Assembly (NCBI RefSeq): GCF_008632075.1
Contig: NZ_VWVM01000016.1
Coordinates: 57,359 to 121,358 of the forward strand
DNA from: Candidatus Pantoea gossypiicola
GTDB lineage: Bacteria > Pseudomonadota > Gammaproteobacteria > Enterobacterales > Enterobacteriaceae
Length of the DNA: 64,000 nucleotides
Reading direction: 5' to 3'
Shown here: piece by piece, positions 26,400 to 36,258 of the stretch
How positions within the stretch are numbered: the stretch's first letter is position 1
Layout of the letters: each line of letters begins with the position of its first letter
Position numbers and translations under genes: made by a program
The notes under the pieces: model-generated
Told to the model about the DNA's origin: nothing
Seen by the model: the letters and a program-made list of their open reading frames with translations, nothing else
Databases searched by the model: none

Positions 26400-26645
26400 T
26401 CAGTTCATCACCTCGACCAGAATCAGCGGGCACTTTCTGACTTTGCAGGCCTGACTGTAGGCCAGCGAGCAGACCGAACAGAGATCGCGCACGTCAGACT
26501 GGTACTCATACTCCATGAAATAGCGGAACTGGCCGCCCGCCGAATCTGTTCTCCAGAATCGCTGCGGCTCCAGAATTTCATCCAGTTGCCTGAATGTCAG
26601 GGCTGACGGGTTGTGATACCCGACTCTTACGCGGTATGTAGTCAT
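26400..26645 (-). CDS. Small cysteine-rich protein of unknown function
   Basis: An 81-residue protein starting MTTYRVRVGYHNPSAL. Near its C-terminus are four Cys in the pattern C-x2-C-x7-C-x4-C (DLCSVCSLAYSQACKVRKC), which could bind a metal. I do not recognise the family. ATG 26645 is preferred over one 25 codons upstream that would read through a low-quality N-terminus. It lies between the efflux permease (convergent) and the LysR regulator (same strand). Confidence 0.5.
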   Translation of the reverse strand: MTTYRVRVGYHNPSALTFRQLDEILEPQRFWRTDSAGGQFRYFMEYEYQSDVRDLCSVCSLAYSQACKVRKCPLILVEVMN

Positions 26646-26716
26646 GCACCGATTATTGGCATCCCGGCCACGGGCCGCCAGTTGGTTATTGTTTTCAGTA
26701 CAATAGCTGGCGCTTA

Positions 26717-27622
26717 TCAACCCGCTTCGCCTGGTGTCACAGGCGGCTCGGCCAGCAGCGCCAGCAGATGCAGCACCGCTTTTGATGGGTGATGCCGACG
26801 CCAGGCAAATGCGACATCAGTAAACAGGGTGTTGTTTTCGATATCGCAGAAGCTGACCTCCGGGTTATCGACGCAGCGCAGCGACTCTGGCACCAGCGCA
26901 ATTCCGCAGCCTGCCGCCACCATGCCCAGCGATGTGGTGATCTGTGGTGCCTGCTGAAAAGTGTGACGGGAAAAGCCCGCCCGCAGGCAGGCCGTGACAA
27001 TCAGCTCATACAGGCTAGGTGAAACGTCGCGCGGGAAGATTATCAGGGTTTCATCCGCCAGCGCGGACAACGCGACTGCGGGCGTGCCGCTTAGAGGATG
27101 GCTGCGCGGCAGTGCTATCAGCATCTTCTCGGTGGAGATCACGCGCAGATTAAACGCCTTACTGCTTTCGCACGGCAGGCGGATAAAGGCCGCATCCAGC
27201 AAACCCTCCTGTAGATCCTGCATAAGTAACGACATGTTCTCTTCACGCGTTAGCAGCTCCATCGCCGGATAGCGATCTGTAAACTGACGGATAAGGGTGA
27301 AGATGCGCGGATTAAACGCCACCGAGCTGGCAAACCCCAGCGACAGCTGGCCACTGATCCCGCGGGCAATACCTCGCGCGTTCTCCAGCGCCTGATCGGC
27401 CAGTTGGACAATTTGCTGCGCATCCGCCAGAAACGCTTCCCCCGCTTCAGTAAGTTCCACTCCGCGCGTCAGCCGCTTCAGTAGCGGTGTGCCAATCTCC
27501 TGCTCCAGCCGCAGTATCTGCTGGCTCAGCGGCGGCTGAGAAATTCCCAGCATTTCAGCGGCTCGGGTGAAGTGAAGCGTCTCGGCTACGGCAACAAAAT
27601 AACGCAGGTGGCGCAGTTCCAT
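26717..27622 (-). CDS. budR: LysR-family regulator of the butanediol operon
   Basis: A 301-residue LysR protein with the N-terminal helix-turn-helix MELRHLRYFVAVAETLHFTRAAEMLGISQPPLSQQ-type region (residues 1-60) and a ligand-binding domain (about 90-295). It is divergent from budABC, with 104 bases between the two starts. This is the arrangement of BudR/AlsR, which activates acetoin synthesis in response to acetate and low pH. Assignment to budR rests mostly on this context. Confidence 0.85.
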   Translation of the reverse strand: MELRHLRYFVAVAETLHFTRAAEMLGISQPPLSQQILRLEQEIGTPLLKRLTRGVELTEAGEAFLADAQQIVQLADQALENARGIARGISGQLSLGFASSVAFNPRIFTLIRQFTDRYPAMELLTREENMSLLMQDLQEGLLDAAFIRLPCESSKAFNLRVISTEKMLIALPRSHPLSGTPAVALSALADETLIIFPRDVSPSLYELIVTACLRAGFSRHTFQQAPQITTSLGMVAAGCGIALVPESLRCVDNPEVSFCDIENNTLFTDVAFAWRRHHPSKAVLHLLALLAEPPVTPGEAG

Positions 27623-27726
27623 ATCAAAAACGTCTCAAAGTTAACAGGTTTCGCTATTGGACCCACCGACTGAATCGGTTCACCATTAGGTTAACACGGC
27701 TTAACGGTTAATCGATGAGGCATGAA

Positions 27727-28509
27727 ATGAGCAATTGTGTAACTGATTGTTCCTGTGAGGATCAACTAAAACATACTGTCTTAACGCTTTCCCAGGATGC
27801 ACCAGAAAGCGTTATCTATCAGACCTCTTTAATGAGTGCGTTGCTGAGCGGCGTCTACGACGGGAATGTTCGCATCGCCGACCTGCTGCGCAAAGGGGAT
27901 TTCGGCCTGGGCACATTTAACCGGCTGGATGGCGAGATGATTGCGTTCGACAGCAAGGTCTATCAGCTGCACTCAGATGGCAGTGCGCATCCGGCCGATC
28001 CGGCTCAGAAAACCCCGTTTGCGGTCATGACCTTTTTCAAACCGCAGCACCTGTTTGCGTTTGACCGGCCGATGTCGCGTGAAGACATCCATCGGGTGAT
28101 TGACAGCGAAATCATCTCCGATAACCAGTTCTGCGCGTTGCGCATCAGCGGTCGTTTCAGCCGCGTCGACACCCGCACTGTGCCATGCCAGTGCCGTCCC
28201 TATCGCTCCATGCCGGAAGTGCTGGGCGATCAGCCGACCTTCTCCTTCAGCCAGCGTGAGGGCGAACTGATTGGCTTCCGCACCCCGCAATATATGCAGG
28301 GCATTAACGTGGCGGGCTATCACGAACATTTTATTACCGACGACCGCGAAGGCGGCGGCCACATTCTCGATTATGCGCTGGAACAGGGCACCCTGACCTT
28401 TGGTGCCATCAGCAAGCTGGTCGTGGATCTGCCGCAGGACAGTGACTTTCTCAATGCCGACCTGAACCCCGCCAATCTTGACGCCGCGATCCGTGCGGTA
28501 GAAAGCTAA
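27727..28509 (+). CDS. budA: Alpha-acetolactate decarboxylase
   Basis: A 260-residue enzyme that converts 2-acetolactate to acetoin. Conserved features include [21 protein letters not shown] and the zinc His region ending [19 protein letters not shown] 27727 has GAGG six bases before it and gives MSNCVTDC; an upstream ATG at 27715 overlaps that site. First gene of budABC, 14 bases before budB, divergent from the LysR gene. Confidence 0.95.
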   Translation: MSNCVTDCSCEDQLKHTVLTLSQDAPESVIYQTSLMSALLSGVYDGNVRIADLLRKGDFGLGTFNRLDGEMIAFDSKVYQLHSDGSAHPADPAQKTPFAVMTFFKPQHLFAFDRPMSREDIHRVIDSEIISDNQFCALRISGRFSRVDTRTVPCQCRPYRSMPEVLGDQPTFSFSQREGELIGFRTPQYMQGINVAGYHEHFITDDREGGGHILDYALEQGTLTFGAISKLVVDLPQDSDFLNADLNPANLDAAIRAVES

Positions 28510-28523
28510 TCAGAGGAATGACG

Positions 28524-30203
28524 ATGAAAACTCCAACCGATACCACGCTCTGGACCTGCGGCGCTGACCTGGTGGTCGCACAGCTTGAGGCGCAGGGCGT
28601 GCAGCATGTTTTTGGCATTCCTGGCGCAAAGATCGATAAGGTTTTTGATTCCCTGCTGGATTCCTCCATCCAGACTATCCCGGTTCGTCATGAAGCCAAT
28701 GCCGCCTTCATGGCCGCCGCAGTGGGCCGGCTGACCGGCAATGCGGGTGTGGCACTGGTTACGTCCGGGCCGGGCTGCTCTAACCTGATCACCGGCATGG
28801 CCACCGCCACCAGCGAAGGCGATCCGGTGGTCGCCATCGGCGGCCAGGTGAAACGCTCGGACAGCGCCAAGCAGGTTCACCAGAGCATGGATACCGTGTC
28901 CATGTTTCGCCCGATCACCAAATATGCGGTTGAGGTGACCGATCCCTCTGCGCTCTCTGAATGCCTGTCGAATGCGTTTCGTCACGCCGAGCATGGCCGG
29001 GGCGGCGGTGCCTTTATCAGCCTGCCGCAGGATATTGTCGACCAGCCGGTGACCGGCAAAGCACTGAGCAGCAAAGGTCGACCGGTACTGGGTGCCGCGC
29101 CAGACGCGATGATCGACACGGTCAGCCAGGCGATTGCCGGCGCGAAAAATCCGGTCATCCTGCTGGGATTGATGGCGAGCCAGCCGGAAAACAGCGAAGC
29201 GATTCACGATCTGCTGAGCCGCAGTCACATTCCGGTCACCAGCACCTATCAGGCTGCGGGCGCGATCAGACAGGATCACTTCTCACGCTTCGCCGGTCGC
29301 GTCGGACTGTTTAACAACCAGGCGGGTGACCGGCTGCTGCAACAGGCTGACCTGATCATCACCATCGGTTACAGCCCGGTCGAATATGAACCAGCGATGT
29401 GGAACAGCGGTAGTGCCACCCTGATTCACATCGACGTGATTCCGGCAGAGACTGACAACCGCTACCTGCCGGACGCGGAGCTGGTGGGTGATATCGCCGC
29501 CACGGTGCGTAAACTGGCAGCACGTATTACCGCGCCGCTGCAGCTGACAGCGGAAGCCGCCAGCATCCTGGAAGATCGTCAGCAGCAACGCAAACTGCTG
29601 GCGATGCAGGGTGCCAGCCTGAATCAGTTTGCCCTGCATCCGCTGCGCATCGTGCGCGCCATGCAGGACATCATTAACAGCGACGTGAGCCTGACCGTTG
29701 ATATGGGCAGCTTTCACATCTGGATCGCCCGCTATCTCTACAGCTTTCGCGCCCGCCAGATCATGATCTCCAATGGTCAGCAGACCATGGGCGTGGCACT
29801 GCCGTGGGCGATTGGTGCCTGGCTGGTCGATCCGCAGCGCAAAGTGGTATCGGTTTCAGGGGATGGTGGTTTCCTGCAGTCCAGCATGGAGCTGGAAACG
29901 GCTGTCCGTTTAAAAGCCAATATCCTGCACATCGTCTGGGTCGATAACGCCTACAACATGGTGGCAATGCAGGAAGAGAAAAAATATCACCGCGTCTCAG
30001 GTGTCAATTTTGGCCCGGTCGATTTCAAAGCCTACGCCGAAGCGTTTGGCGCTGCGGGCTTTGCGGTGACCAGCGCGGCAGAGCTGGAGCCGACGCTGCG
30101 TAAAGCGATGGATGTTCAGGGTCCTGCCGTGGTGGCTGTGCCGGTCGATTACGCCGACAACCCGCTGCTGATGGGTCAGCTCCATCTGAGCCAGCTTCTT
30201 TAA
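28524..30203 (+). CDS. budB: Catabolic acetolactate synthase
   Basis: A 559-residue thiamine-diphosphate enzyme that joins two pyruvates into 2-acetolactate. It shows the catalytic Glu region [13 protein letters not shown], the TPP-binding [16 protein letters not shown] and the later NNAY-type stretch (VDNAYNMV). There is no FAD-dependent, regulated anabolic partner subunit, consistent with the catabolic BudB/AlsS type. ATG 28524 fits GAGGA; the ATG at 28518 touches that site. Middle gene of the bud operon. Confidence 0.95.
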   Translation: MKTPTDTTLWTCGADLVVAQLEAQGVQHVFGIPGAKIDKVFDSLLDSSIQTIPVRHEANAAFMAAAVGRLTGNAGVALVTSGPGCSNLITGMATATSEGDPVVAIGGQVKRSDSAKQVHQSMDTVSMFRPITKYAVEVTDPSALSECLSNAFRHAEHGRGGGAFISLPQDIVDQPVTGKALSSKGRPVLGAAPDAMIDTVSQAIAGAKNPVILLGLMASQPENSEAIHDLLSRSHIPVTSTYQAAGAIRQDHFSRFAGRVGLFNNQAGDRLLQQADLIITIGYSPVEYEPAMWNSGSATLIHIDVIPAETDNRYLPDAELVGDIAATVRKLAARITAPLQLTAEAASILEDRQQQRKLLAMQGASLNQFALHPLRIVRAMQDIINSDVSLTVDMGSFHIWIARYLYSFRARQIMISNGQQTMGVALPWAIGAWLVDPQRKVVSVSGDGGFLQSSMELETAVRLKANILHIVWVDNAYNMVAMQEEKKYHRVSGVNFGPVDFKAYAEAFGAAGFAVTSAAELEPTLRKAMDVQGPAVVAVPVDYADNPLLMGQLHLSQLL

Positions 30204-30998
<795 letters not shown>

Positions 30999-31008
30999 TC
31001 TGCCCTCG

Positions 31009-31039
31009 CCTGCTGCGTCTCTGCGCAGCAGGCTTCTTT
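31009..31039 (+). terminator. Terminator of the bud operon
   Basis: CCTGCTGCG and CGCAGCAGG form a perfect nine-base stem with loop TCTCTG, followed by a pyrimidine-rich CTTCTTTCC, just after budC. Confidence 0.6.
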
Positions 31040-31143
31040 CCTGACCGGGCGAACCGTTAATTTATTTTATCTGAAAAGCAGTTATCCATCAGCCAGTTGC
31101 CCGCCTGACCCCGTCTTTGCTCAGTTTTTGTCGCCGCAGAGAT

Positions 31144-31170
31144 TAAAGCTGCTTATCACCCTGCCGATAA
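31144..31170 (+). promoter_or_regulatory. FliA (sigma 28) flagellar promoter
   Basis: TAAAGCTG at 31144-31151, then exactly eleven bases, then GCCGATAA at 31163-31170. The known consensus is TAAAGTTT-N11-GCCGATAA, so the -10 element is perfect and the -35 differs at two positions. It ends 32 bases before the orphan flagellin ATG and ties that gene to the flagellar regulon. Confidence 0.85.
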
Positions 31171-31202
31171 AACAGAGACTCCTCTCCCTGTTCGAAGCGA
31201 CC

Positions 31203-32654
31203 ATGTTAACGATCAACCATAACGAAACCGCCGCCATTACGAACAAATTGCGGTACGGTACTGACTCCGTTCTGGGACGAACGGTTGAACGGCTATCATC
31301 AGGGATGCGGATTAACAGTGCCAAAGACGATGCGGCAGGTCAGGCGATAGCCAACCGTATGACGGCCAATGTCAACGCCGACGCAGTAGTGGCACGCGGC
31401 CTTAATGACGCCATCAGCTATTCCCAGACCGCCAGTGGCGGCCTGGGCACTATCGTCGATCTGCTGATTCAGGCGCGTACGCTGTCAGTCCAGGCCGCTA
31501 ACGGTACGCTGTCGGACGCGGATCGGCAGAGCGTCAACAGCCAGTATCAGCAGATACTGGCCGGCATCAACGACGTTGCCGATCATACCGAGATTTTCGG
31601 GCGTTATCCGCTGGCAACCGATAATCCCGATCTGCCGCCTGCGAAACTGGGTAACGTTGACCCTATCAACGTTAAGTTCCCGGAGCCGGGCAAGAGTTAC
31701 TCGTTTACCTCGGGTGTGATCCCGCTGGCCTATATTCCGGCAGGCTCAACATCGATAAGCATTACCATTGACTCACTGGGCCAGGATGACGATCTCCAGC
31801 TGTTTACCCGCGACGGCAAGCATCTGGCCGGTACGCCGCTGGACGGCAGTGCGCCTGATTACACCTGGGTCAGTAAAGGCATAACAGATCCGACAACGGC
31901 ACAATCCCGCCTGCTGACCAGCAATAATGGTTTCTCCACTGGCGCGACCTATGACAGCTCACAGCTGCTGGAAGGCGGCACGAGCTGGGCGCTGGCGGGC
32001 AGTAACAGCAGCAGCTACAACGGGATGACCATCACCTACAGCGGTGACGGCGACCGTTATGAAGATGCCGCCAGCGGCGATTTCAACAACGGCACCAATA
32101 CCGGCACCCGGCTGGAGCGCATCTCGCTGGACACCGTTAGCGAAGATTTGATTGTCGTGGTGGTAGGCAACGGCTCCTTCACCGGTAGTCTGACGTGGGG
32201 AAACCTGCCGGAACCTAAAGGCGTGCCTGCAACGCCGCCACATGAGAGTCGTCCTCTCGAAGTGATCACCAGCGCCGATTATGGCCAGCCGATCCAGTCG
32301 GATAGCATCCCCGCTACGCCGTCAGATACCAAAACGCTGGGACTCAACAACACTACCCTGCTGACCAGTGGTGACATCTCCACCACCATGAAGGCGCTGG
32401 ATAAAGCGCTGGAGAAGATCAGCGGCTATCAGTCGCTCTATGGCGCAAAGATAAACCGTTACGAGTCAAACCGTAATGTGTTGTCACAGCAGGGCGTGGA
32501 TACCTCAGCGGCTCGCAGCCGCATTCAGGATGCAGACTATGCTGAAGAAGCGAGTCAGCTGGCGCGCAGCCAGATTATCCAGCAGGGACAGACAGCCGTT
32601 AGCAAGATGGCCAATAAAACCCCTGAGATGATCATCCAGCTGCTTGGCAGCTAA
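31203..32654 (+). CDS. Orphan flagellin with a beta-rich central insert
   Basis: A 483-residue flagellin. The N-terminal D0/D1 region starts MLTINHNETAAITNK and has the conserved RLSSGMRINSAKDDAAGQAIA and SVQAANGT. The C-terminal D1/D0 region runs from about residue 400 and includes ADYAEEASQLARSQI and the end QLLGS. Between them (about residues 145-345) lies a Gly/Ser/Thr/Asp-rich beta domain that recalls pre-peptidase C-terminal (PPC) domains (SISITIDSLGQDDDLQLF). No other flagellar gene is near. The ATG at 31203 is supported by the FliA promoter just upstream. It may be a minor or alternative filament protein displaying an extra surface domain. Confidence 0.88.
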   Translation: MLTINHNETAAITNKLRYGTDSVLGRTVERLSSGMRINSAKDDAAGQAIANRMTANVNADAVVARGLNDAISYSQTASGGLGTIVDLLIQARTLSVQAANGTLSDADRQSVNSQYQQILAGINDVADHTEIFGRYPLATDNPDLPPAKLGNVDPINVKFPEPGKSYSFTSGVIPLAYIPAGSTSISITIDSLGQDDDLQLFTRDGKHLAGTPLDGSAPDYTWVSKGITDPTTAQSRLLTSNNGFSTGATYDSSQLLEGGTSWALAGSNSSSYNGMTITYSGDGDRYEDAASGDFNNGTNTGTRLERISLDTVSEDLIVVVVGNGSFTGSLTWGNLPEPKGVPATPPHESRPLEVITSADYGQPIQSDSIPATPSDTKTLGLNNTTLLTSGDISTTMKALDKALEKISGYQSLYGAKINRYESNRNVLSQQGVDTSAARSRIQDADYAEEASQLARSQIIQQGQTAVSKMANKTPEMIIQLLGS

Positions 32655-32665
32655 TACCTTTCACC

Positions 32666-32699
32666 GGCTAAGCCGCCTGGTTTAGCCCTTTCTCTTTTT
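32666..32699 (+). terminator. Terminator of the orphan flagellin
   Basis: GGCTAA (32666-32671) pairs with TTAGCC (32682-32687), followed by CTTTCTCTTTTT. It lies 12 bases after the stop codon. Confidence 0.6.
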
Positions 32700-32988
32700 G
32701 TCCTGCACCCTGACTTCTTTGCGCCTGCTCTGGTCCGAAACACCGGGTTACGCTTTTGCGCCTGTTGATCTCAGTCACACAAACTCGTTTAAGATTCGTT
32801 TAAAGATGATCGCGATCACCCTTCCTTGTTAAAGAAATGCTAAATCCTGACAACTATTTAATATCATCCTGCTGTGCAGGGTTAATTAAAACAACAGGTT
32901 AATTGTTACCATGCTAACTAATTACCTGAATTTTCCTGGCTTCATGTAACTTTTTCATTACTTTTACGCCATTGTGAGGGCTGCTATT

Positions 32989-34302
32989 TTGCTGACGATA
33001 CTGGGTTTTTCCATGGTTGTTTGCTTCATGTATCTGATCATGACCAAACGCATGTCAGCCTTAATTGCGCTGATCCTGATACCAACCCTATTTGCGCTGA
33101 TTGGCGGATTTTACGCCGGACTGGGTGCCATGATGCTGGATGGCGTCAAAAAGCTGGCCCCGACCGGCGTGATGCTGACCTTCTCCATTCTCTATTTTGG
33201 TCTGATGATCGATGCCGGACTGTTTGACCCGCTGGTACGCTTTATTCTCCGGCTGGTTCGCGGCGATCCGCTTAAAGTGCTGGTCGGCACCGCGGTGCTG
33301 ACGCTGCTGGTTTCACTGGATGGTGACAGCTCGACGACCTACATGATCGCTATCGCCGCGTTCCTGCCACTCTATCACCGGCTGGGCATGAACGTGCTGA
33401 TGATGACCTGCCTGGTCAACCTCGCCAGCGGCATCATGAACCTCTCTCCCTGGGGTGGACCGACGGCACGAGCCGCCGCGGCACTGCGCATTGATGCTCT
33501 CGACATCTTTATTCCGATGCTGCCTGCGATGCTGCTCGCCTGCGTCAGCCTGGTAGCGATGGCGGTGCTGTTTGGTCTGCGTGAGCGTAAACGGTTAGGC
33601 GTGATGACCATGAAAGATCACCATTTCGACAACATTGAACTGGGCCTCGGCGATGCCGAAGAGTGCGCCGCCAACCGCCGTCCGAAGATGTTCTGGCCTA
33701 ACTTTATCCTGACCACCGTGCTGCTGGTGCTGCTGGTGATTGGTTTAATGCCGATTCAGATCCTGTTTATGCTGGCGTTTGCCATTGCGGTGATGCTCAA
33801 CTATCCCACGCTGGAGGAGCAGAAAGCCCGTATCAGTTCCCATGCCGGTAACGTGCTGGCGGTGACCGCACTGATTTTTGCCGCCGGTATCTTCACCGGT
33901 ATTCTCTCCGGCACCGGCATGGTGGATGCCATGGCGAAGAGTCTGCTGGCCGTGATCCCAACCAGCTTCGGACCTTACCTGGCGGTATTTACCGCGCTGG
34001 TCAGCCTGCCGTTCACCTTCTTTATGTCAAATGATGCTTTTTACTTCGGCATTCTGCCGGTTATCGCGCAGACGGCGGCCAGCTATGGCATTACCGCAGA
34101 AGAGATTGCCCGTGCTTCCATTGTCGGTCAGCCGTTCCACCTGCTGAGCCCGCTGGTGCCGTCGGTCTACCTGCTGGTGGGCCTGGCGAAAGTCGATATC
34201 GGCGACCACCAGCGCTTTGCCATCAAGTGGGGGATTCTGGTCAGTCTGGTATTAATGGCGGGCGGTCTGTTGACCGGTGCTTTCCCGCTGTTCCACAGTT
34301 AA
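32989..34302 (+). CDS. CitMHS-family citrate:proton (metal-citrate) symporter
   Basis: A 437-residue inner-membrane transporter with about twelve helices and the CitMHS signature regions LDGDSSTTYMIAIAAFLP and NLSPWGGPTARAAAAL; FFMSNDAFYFGILP is in the second half. It should import citrate complexed with a divalent metal in exchange with protons. A TTG start at 32989, eight bases after GAGGG, gives the family-typical MLTILGF; a GTG at 32974 is less likely. It is monocistronic. The 330 bases upstream are AT-rich and must hold its promoter. Confidence 0.88.
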   Translation: MLTILGFSMVVCFMYLIMTKRMSALIALILIPTLFALIGGFYAGLGAMMLDGVKKLAPTGVMLTFSILYFGLMIDAGLFDPLVRFILRLVRGDPLKVLVGTAVLTLLVSLDGDSSTTYMIAIAAFLPLYHRLGMNVLMMTCLVNLASGIMNLSPWGGPTARAAAALRIDALDIFIPMLPAMLLACVSLVAMAVLFGLRERKRLGVMTMKDHHFDNIELGLGDAEECAANRRPKMFWPNFILTTVLLVLLVIGLMPIQILFMLAFAIAVMLNYPTLEEQKARISSHAGNVLAVTALIFAAGIFTGILSGTGMVDAMAKSLLAVIPTSFGPYLAVFTALVSLPFTFFMSNDAFYFGILPVIAQTAASYGITAEEIARASIVGQPFHLLSPLVPSVYLLVGLAKVDIGDHQRFAIKWGILVSLVLMAGGLLTGAFPLFHS

Positions 34303-34316
34303 TTCTCTGCTTTCTG

Positions 34317-34350
34317 GCGGATAACCGGCTTTTTTCGCCCGGTTATCCGC
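34317..34350. terminator. Long hairpin after the citrate transporter
   Basis: GCGGATAACCGG and CCGGTTATCCGC form a perfect twelve-base stem. The T run is in the loop rather than after the stem, so it may act as a terminator only weakly or work as an RNA stabiliser. Confidence 0.5.
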
Positions 34351-34467
34351 TTCACCGCTCCGCCTGTTGTTTCAACCCGCTCTACACTCTATAGCCAGGC
34401 TGATGTGCTGCGCGCCGGACAGGCCGTAGTCTCTCAGAGATTTTGCCGATGACCCTATGGAGGCCCG

Positions 34468-35307
34468 ATGAAAATTCACCACCTTAACTGTGGCTGTATG
34501 TGCCCGCTGGGCGGCGTGTTTTATGATGGATTCAGTAAAGGCCTGAAAGCGCACCTGGTCTGTCACTGCCTGCTGATTGAGACAGACCGCGACGGGCTGG
34601 TGCTGGTCGATACCGGCTTTGGCCGTCAGGATATCCATACGCCCGGCAGTCGCCTCTCGGGCTTTTTCCGCGCCTTAAACAATATTCAGCGGCGTGACGA
34701 TCTCACCGCCTTATCACAGGTAAAGGGGCTGGGCTTTCGGGCTGACGATGTGCGCCATATTATTCTGACCCATCTCGATTTTGATCATGCTGGCGGACTG
34801 ACCGATTTTCCGCAGGCGCGCATCCATCTGATGCAGCAGGAGGTCGATACCGCCCACCAGCGTCACAGCTGGTTGTCGCGTGAGCGCTATCGTCCCGGAC
34901 AATGGGGCGGGATCGGCAACTGGGAAACCTATCAGCCGCAGGGGGAAACGTGGTTTGGTTTTGAGGCGGTTAATCGCCTGCGGGATTTACCCCCGGAGAT
35001 TCTGCTGGTGCCGCTGGCGGGCCATACGCCGGGTCACGCGGGCATTGCGATTCAGCAATCCGATGGCTGGCTGCTGCACGGCGGCGACGCCTGGTTCTAC
35101 CGGGGTGAAATGCGGCAACCGACGCGCCACTGCACGCCGGGACTGCGCTTTTACCAGTGGATGATGGGCATGGATAATGTGGCCAGACGGCACAACCAGC
35201 AGCGACTGCGTGAACTCTCCTGCCTGCGCGGCAACGAAATCACCTTTTTCTGCAGTCACGATGCGCGCGAGCTGGATGCGTTGCAGGTCAATACGCCGCT
35301 GCGCTGA
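34468..35307 (+). CDS. Metallo-beta-lactamase-fold hydrolase
   Basis: A 279-residue enzyme with the zinc motif THLDFDHAGG, a further His in LAGHTPGHAG, Asp in HGGDAWF and a late His in FFCSHDARELD. This resembles the lactonase-like branch of the superfamily that includes AiiA/AttM quorum-quenching enzymes, but the substrate is not certain. A Cys-rich start (NCGCMCPLGG) is shared with many of these proteins. GGAGG precedes the ATG. It is monocistronic; a signalling-lactone substrate is only an idea. Confidence 0.8.
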   Translation: MKIHHLNCGCMCPLGGVFYDGFSKGLKAHLVCHCLLIETDRDGLVLVDTGFGRQDIHTPGSRLSGFFRALNNIQRRDDLTALSQVKGLGFRADDVRHIILTHLDFDHAGGLTDFPQARIHLMQQEVDTAHQRHSWLSRERYRPGQWGGIGNWETYQPQGETWFGFEAVNRLRDLPPEILLVPLAGHTPGHAGIAIQQSDGWLLHGGDAWFYRGEMRQPTRHCTPGLRFYQWMMGMDNVARRHNQQRLRELSCLRGNEITFFCSHDARELDALQVNTPLR

Positions 35308-35355
35308 TGGGATAAACTCCGTAATAGTGATGGGGCAGCTACCTCAGAGCGAGGA

Positions 35356-35670
35356 TTAAGCTGTCCCGTCGCGCCCCAGGGACGTCACGATCCCCGGATG
35401 CAGAGGCACGCCGGAAACGTCTGTCGTTTCTCGTACCTTGTGCAGATCGTATGCAGCCTGCATGGATAGCCAGAGCCGCGCCGCAATACCCAGCCCAGTC
35501 TCCAGCCGTACTGCCATTTCCGGGCTGACGGAGACTTTACCGTTTGCCACTTTGCTCAGCGATGCCGCCGAAACGCCCAGCTGTTTAGCCAGACTGCGCA
35601 GACTGATGCCGTTATCTTCCAGATATTCCGCTATCAGGCTGCCTGGGTGTGGCGGTTTAAACATTACCAT
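35356..35670 (-). CDS. higA: HigA-type antitoxin (its toxin is truncated)
   Basis: A 104-residue HigA-family protein. It starts MVMFKPPHPG and has an XRE helix-turn-helix (SLRSLAKQLGVSAASLSKVANGK) followed by the family region SPEMAVRLETGLG. It should neutralise HigB and repress its own operon. The start codon overlaps the stop of a higB remnant in the usual TGATG arrangement, but only the toxin's C-terminal part remains. It therefore looks like an orphan antitoxin, intact by eye. Confidence 0.85.
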   Translation of the reverse strand: MVMFKPPHPGSLIAEYLEDNGISLRSLAKQLGVSAASLSKVANGKVSVSPEMAVRLETGLGIAARLWLSMQAAYDLHKVRETTDVSGVPLHPGIVTSLGRDGTA

Positions 35671-35807
35671 CAATGATAATCCTTGAGGTTGAGAATGAAT
35701 GCGTGGACGTTCGTGAATCCGAATGTGATGCGCCAGTTTGCTCTGACCGGAACTGAACAGACGTTCTTCCTTTCCCCGTGCCTGGGTGAAAGCGAAAGCC
35801 CGGCTTT
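35670..35807 (-). pseudogene. higB: higB toxin remnant (C-terminal part only)
   Basis: A frame of 45 codons ends in TGA overlapping the higA start. It reads [18 protein letters not shown] and finishes LNLKDYH. This corresponds to the last beta strands of HigB toxins (typically ...W-S-V...NWRITF...DYH). The preceding half of the toxin, including its start, is absent. The break lies within a few bases of the yefM operator core at 35812, so an insertion or deletion joined the two modules here. Confidence 0.7.
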
Positions 35808-35811
35808 TCAT

Positions 35812-35817
35812 TGTACA
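35812..35817. promoter_or_regulatory. YefM operator core (TGTACA)
   Basis: TGTACA, the hexamer core bound by YefM in E. coli, 31 bases upstream of the yefM start. I see only one copy, whereas E. coli has two. Confidence 0.5.
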
Positions 35818-35848
35818 TTGGTTTGTTTTATTCACTGCGGAGGTCTTT

Positions 35849-36100
35849 ATGAAAGCCATCATTTTCGGCGAAGCCCGACGGAATCTTTCTGCCACGATGA
35901 TTCAGACGGCAGAAGATAAAGCACCAGTAATGATCATCCGCCGGAACGGTGAGTCCTGTGTGCTGATGTCGCTTGAAGAATATAACTCACTGGAAGAGAC
36001 AGCCTGGCTACTGCGATCGCCTAAGAATGACCGCAGGTTGACGAATGCCATCGAAAGCCTGCGAAGCAGTAACGAGACTGACAAGGATATTATTGAGTGA
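35849..36100 (+). CDS. yefM: YefM antitoxin (Phd/YefM family)
   Basis: An 83-residue antitoxin closely matching E. coli YefM in layout: [10 protein letters not shown] near the start, [18 protein letters not shown] in the middle and the end DKDIIE. It should bind YoeB and repress the operon. GGAGG stands five bases before ATG 35849. The stop overlaps the GTG of yoeB by three bases, as in E. coli, but that toxin gene carries a large internal deletion. Divergent from higBA. Confidence 0.9.
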   Translation: MKAIIFGEARRNLSATMIQTAEDKAPVMIIRRNGESCVLMSLEEYNSLEETAWLLRSPKNDRRLTNAIESLRSSNETDKDIIE

Positions 36101-36186
36101 AACCGGCCTGGTCCGCAGAAACCCGGCTGGTCTGTGCCGTCAGTCGAAATGCTCTGCCAATTGCCTCATGTCGTTATCACTATTAA
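36097..36186 (+). pseudogene. yoeB: yoeB toxin with internal in-frame deletion
   Basis: The frame starts at the overlapping GTG and encodes 29 residues: VKPAWSAE, matching the YoeB N-terminus, joined directly to TRLVCAVSRNALPIASCRYHY, matching its last 21 residues. E. coli YoeB has 84 residues, so about 55 codons are missing without loss of frame. The C-terminal His-Tyr is kept, but the middle with the catalytic Glu and Arg is gone. The toxin must be inactive. The start, stop and gene overlap are preserved. Confidence 0.8.
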
Positions 36187-36258
36187 CGGGCTCAGCAGCG
36201 TGTCCTGAGCCCTTACAGGTCAGCCGTTTCAGCGGCGGCGTCATCCACTGCAATTTAA

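Noticed and set aside
28506..29279. 257-codon minus-strand frame opposite budB
   Set aside because: It mirrors the intact acetolactate synthase gene and shows no domain of its own.
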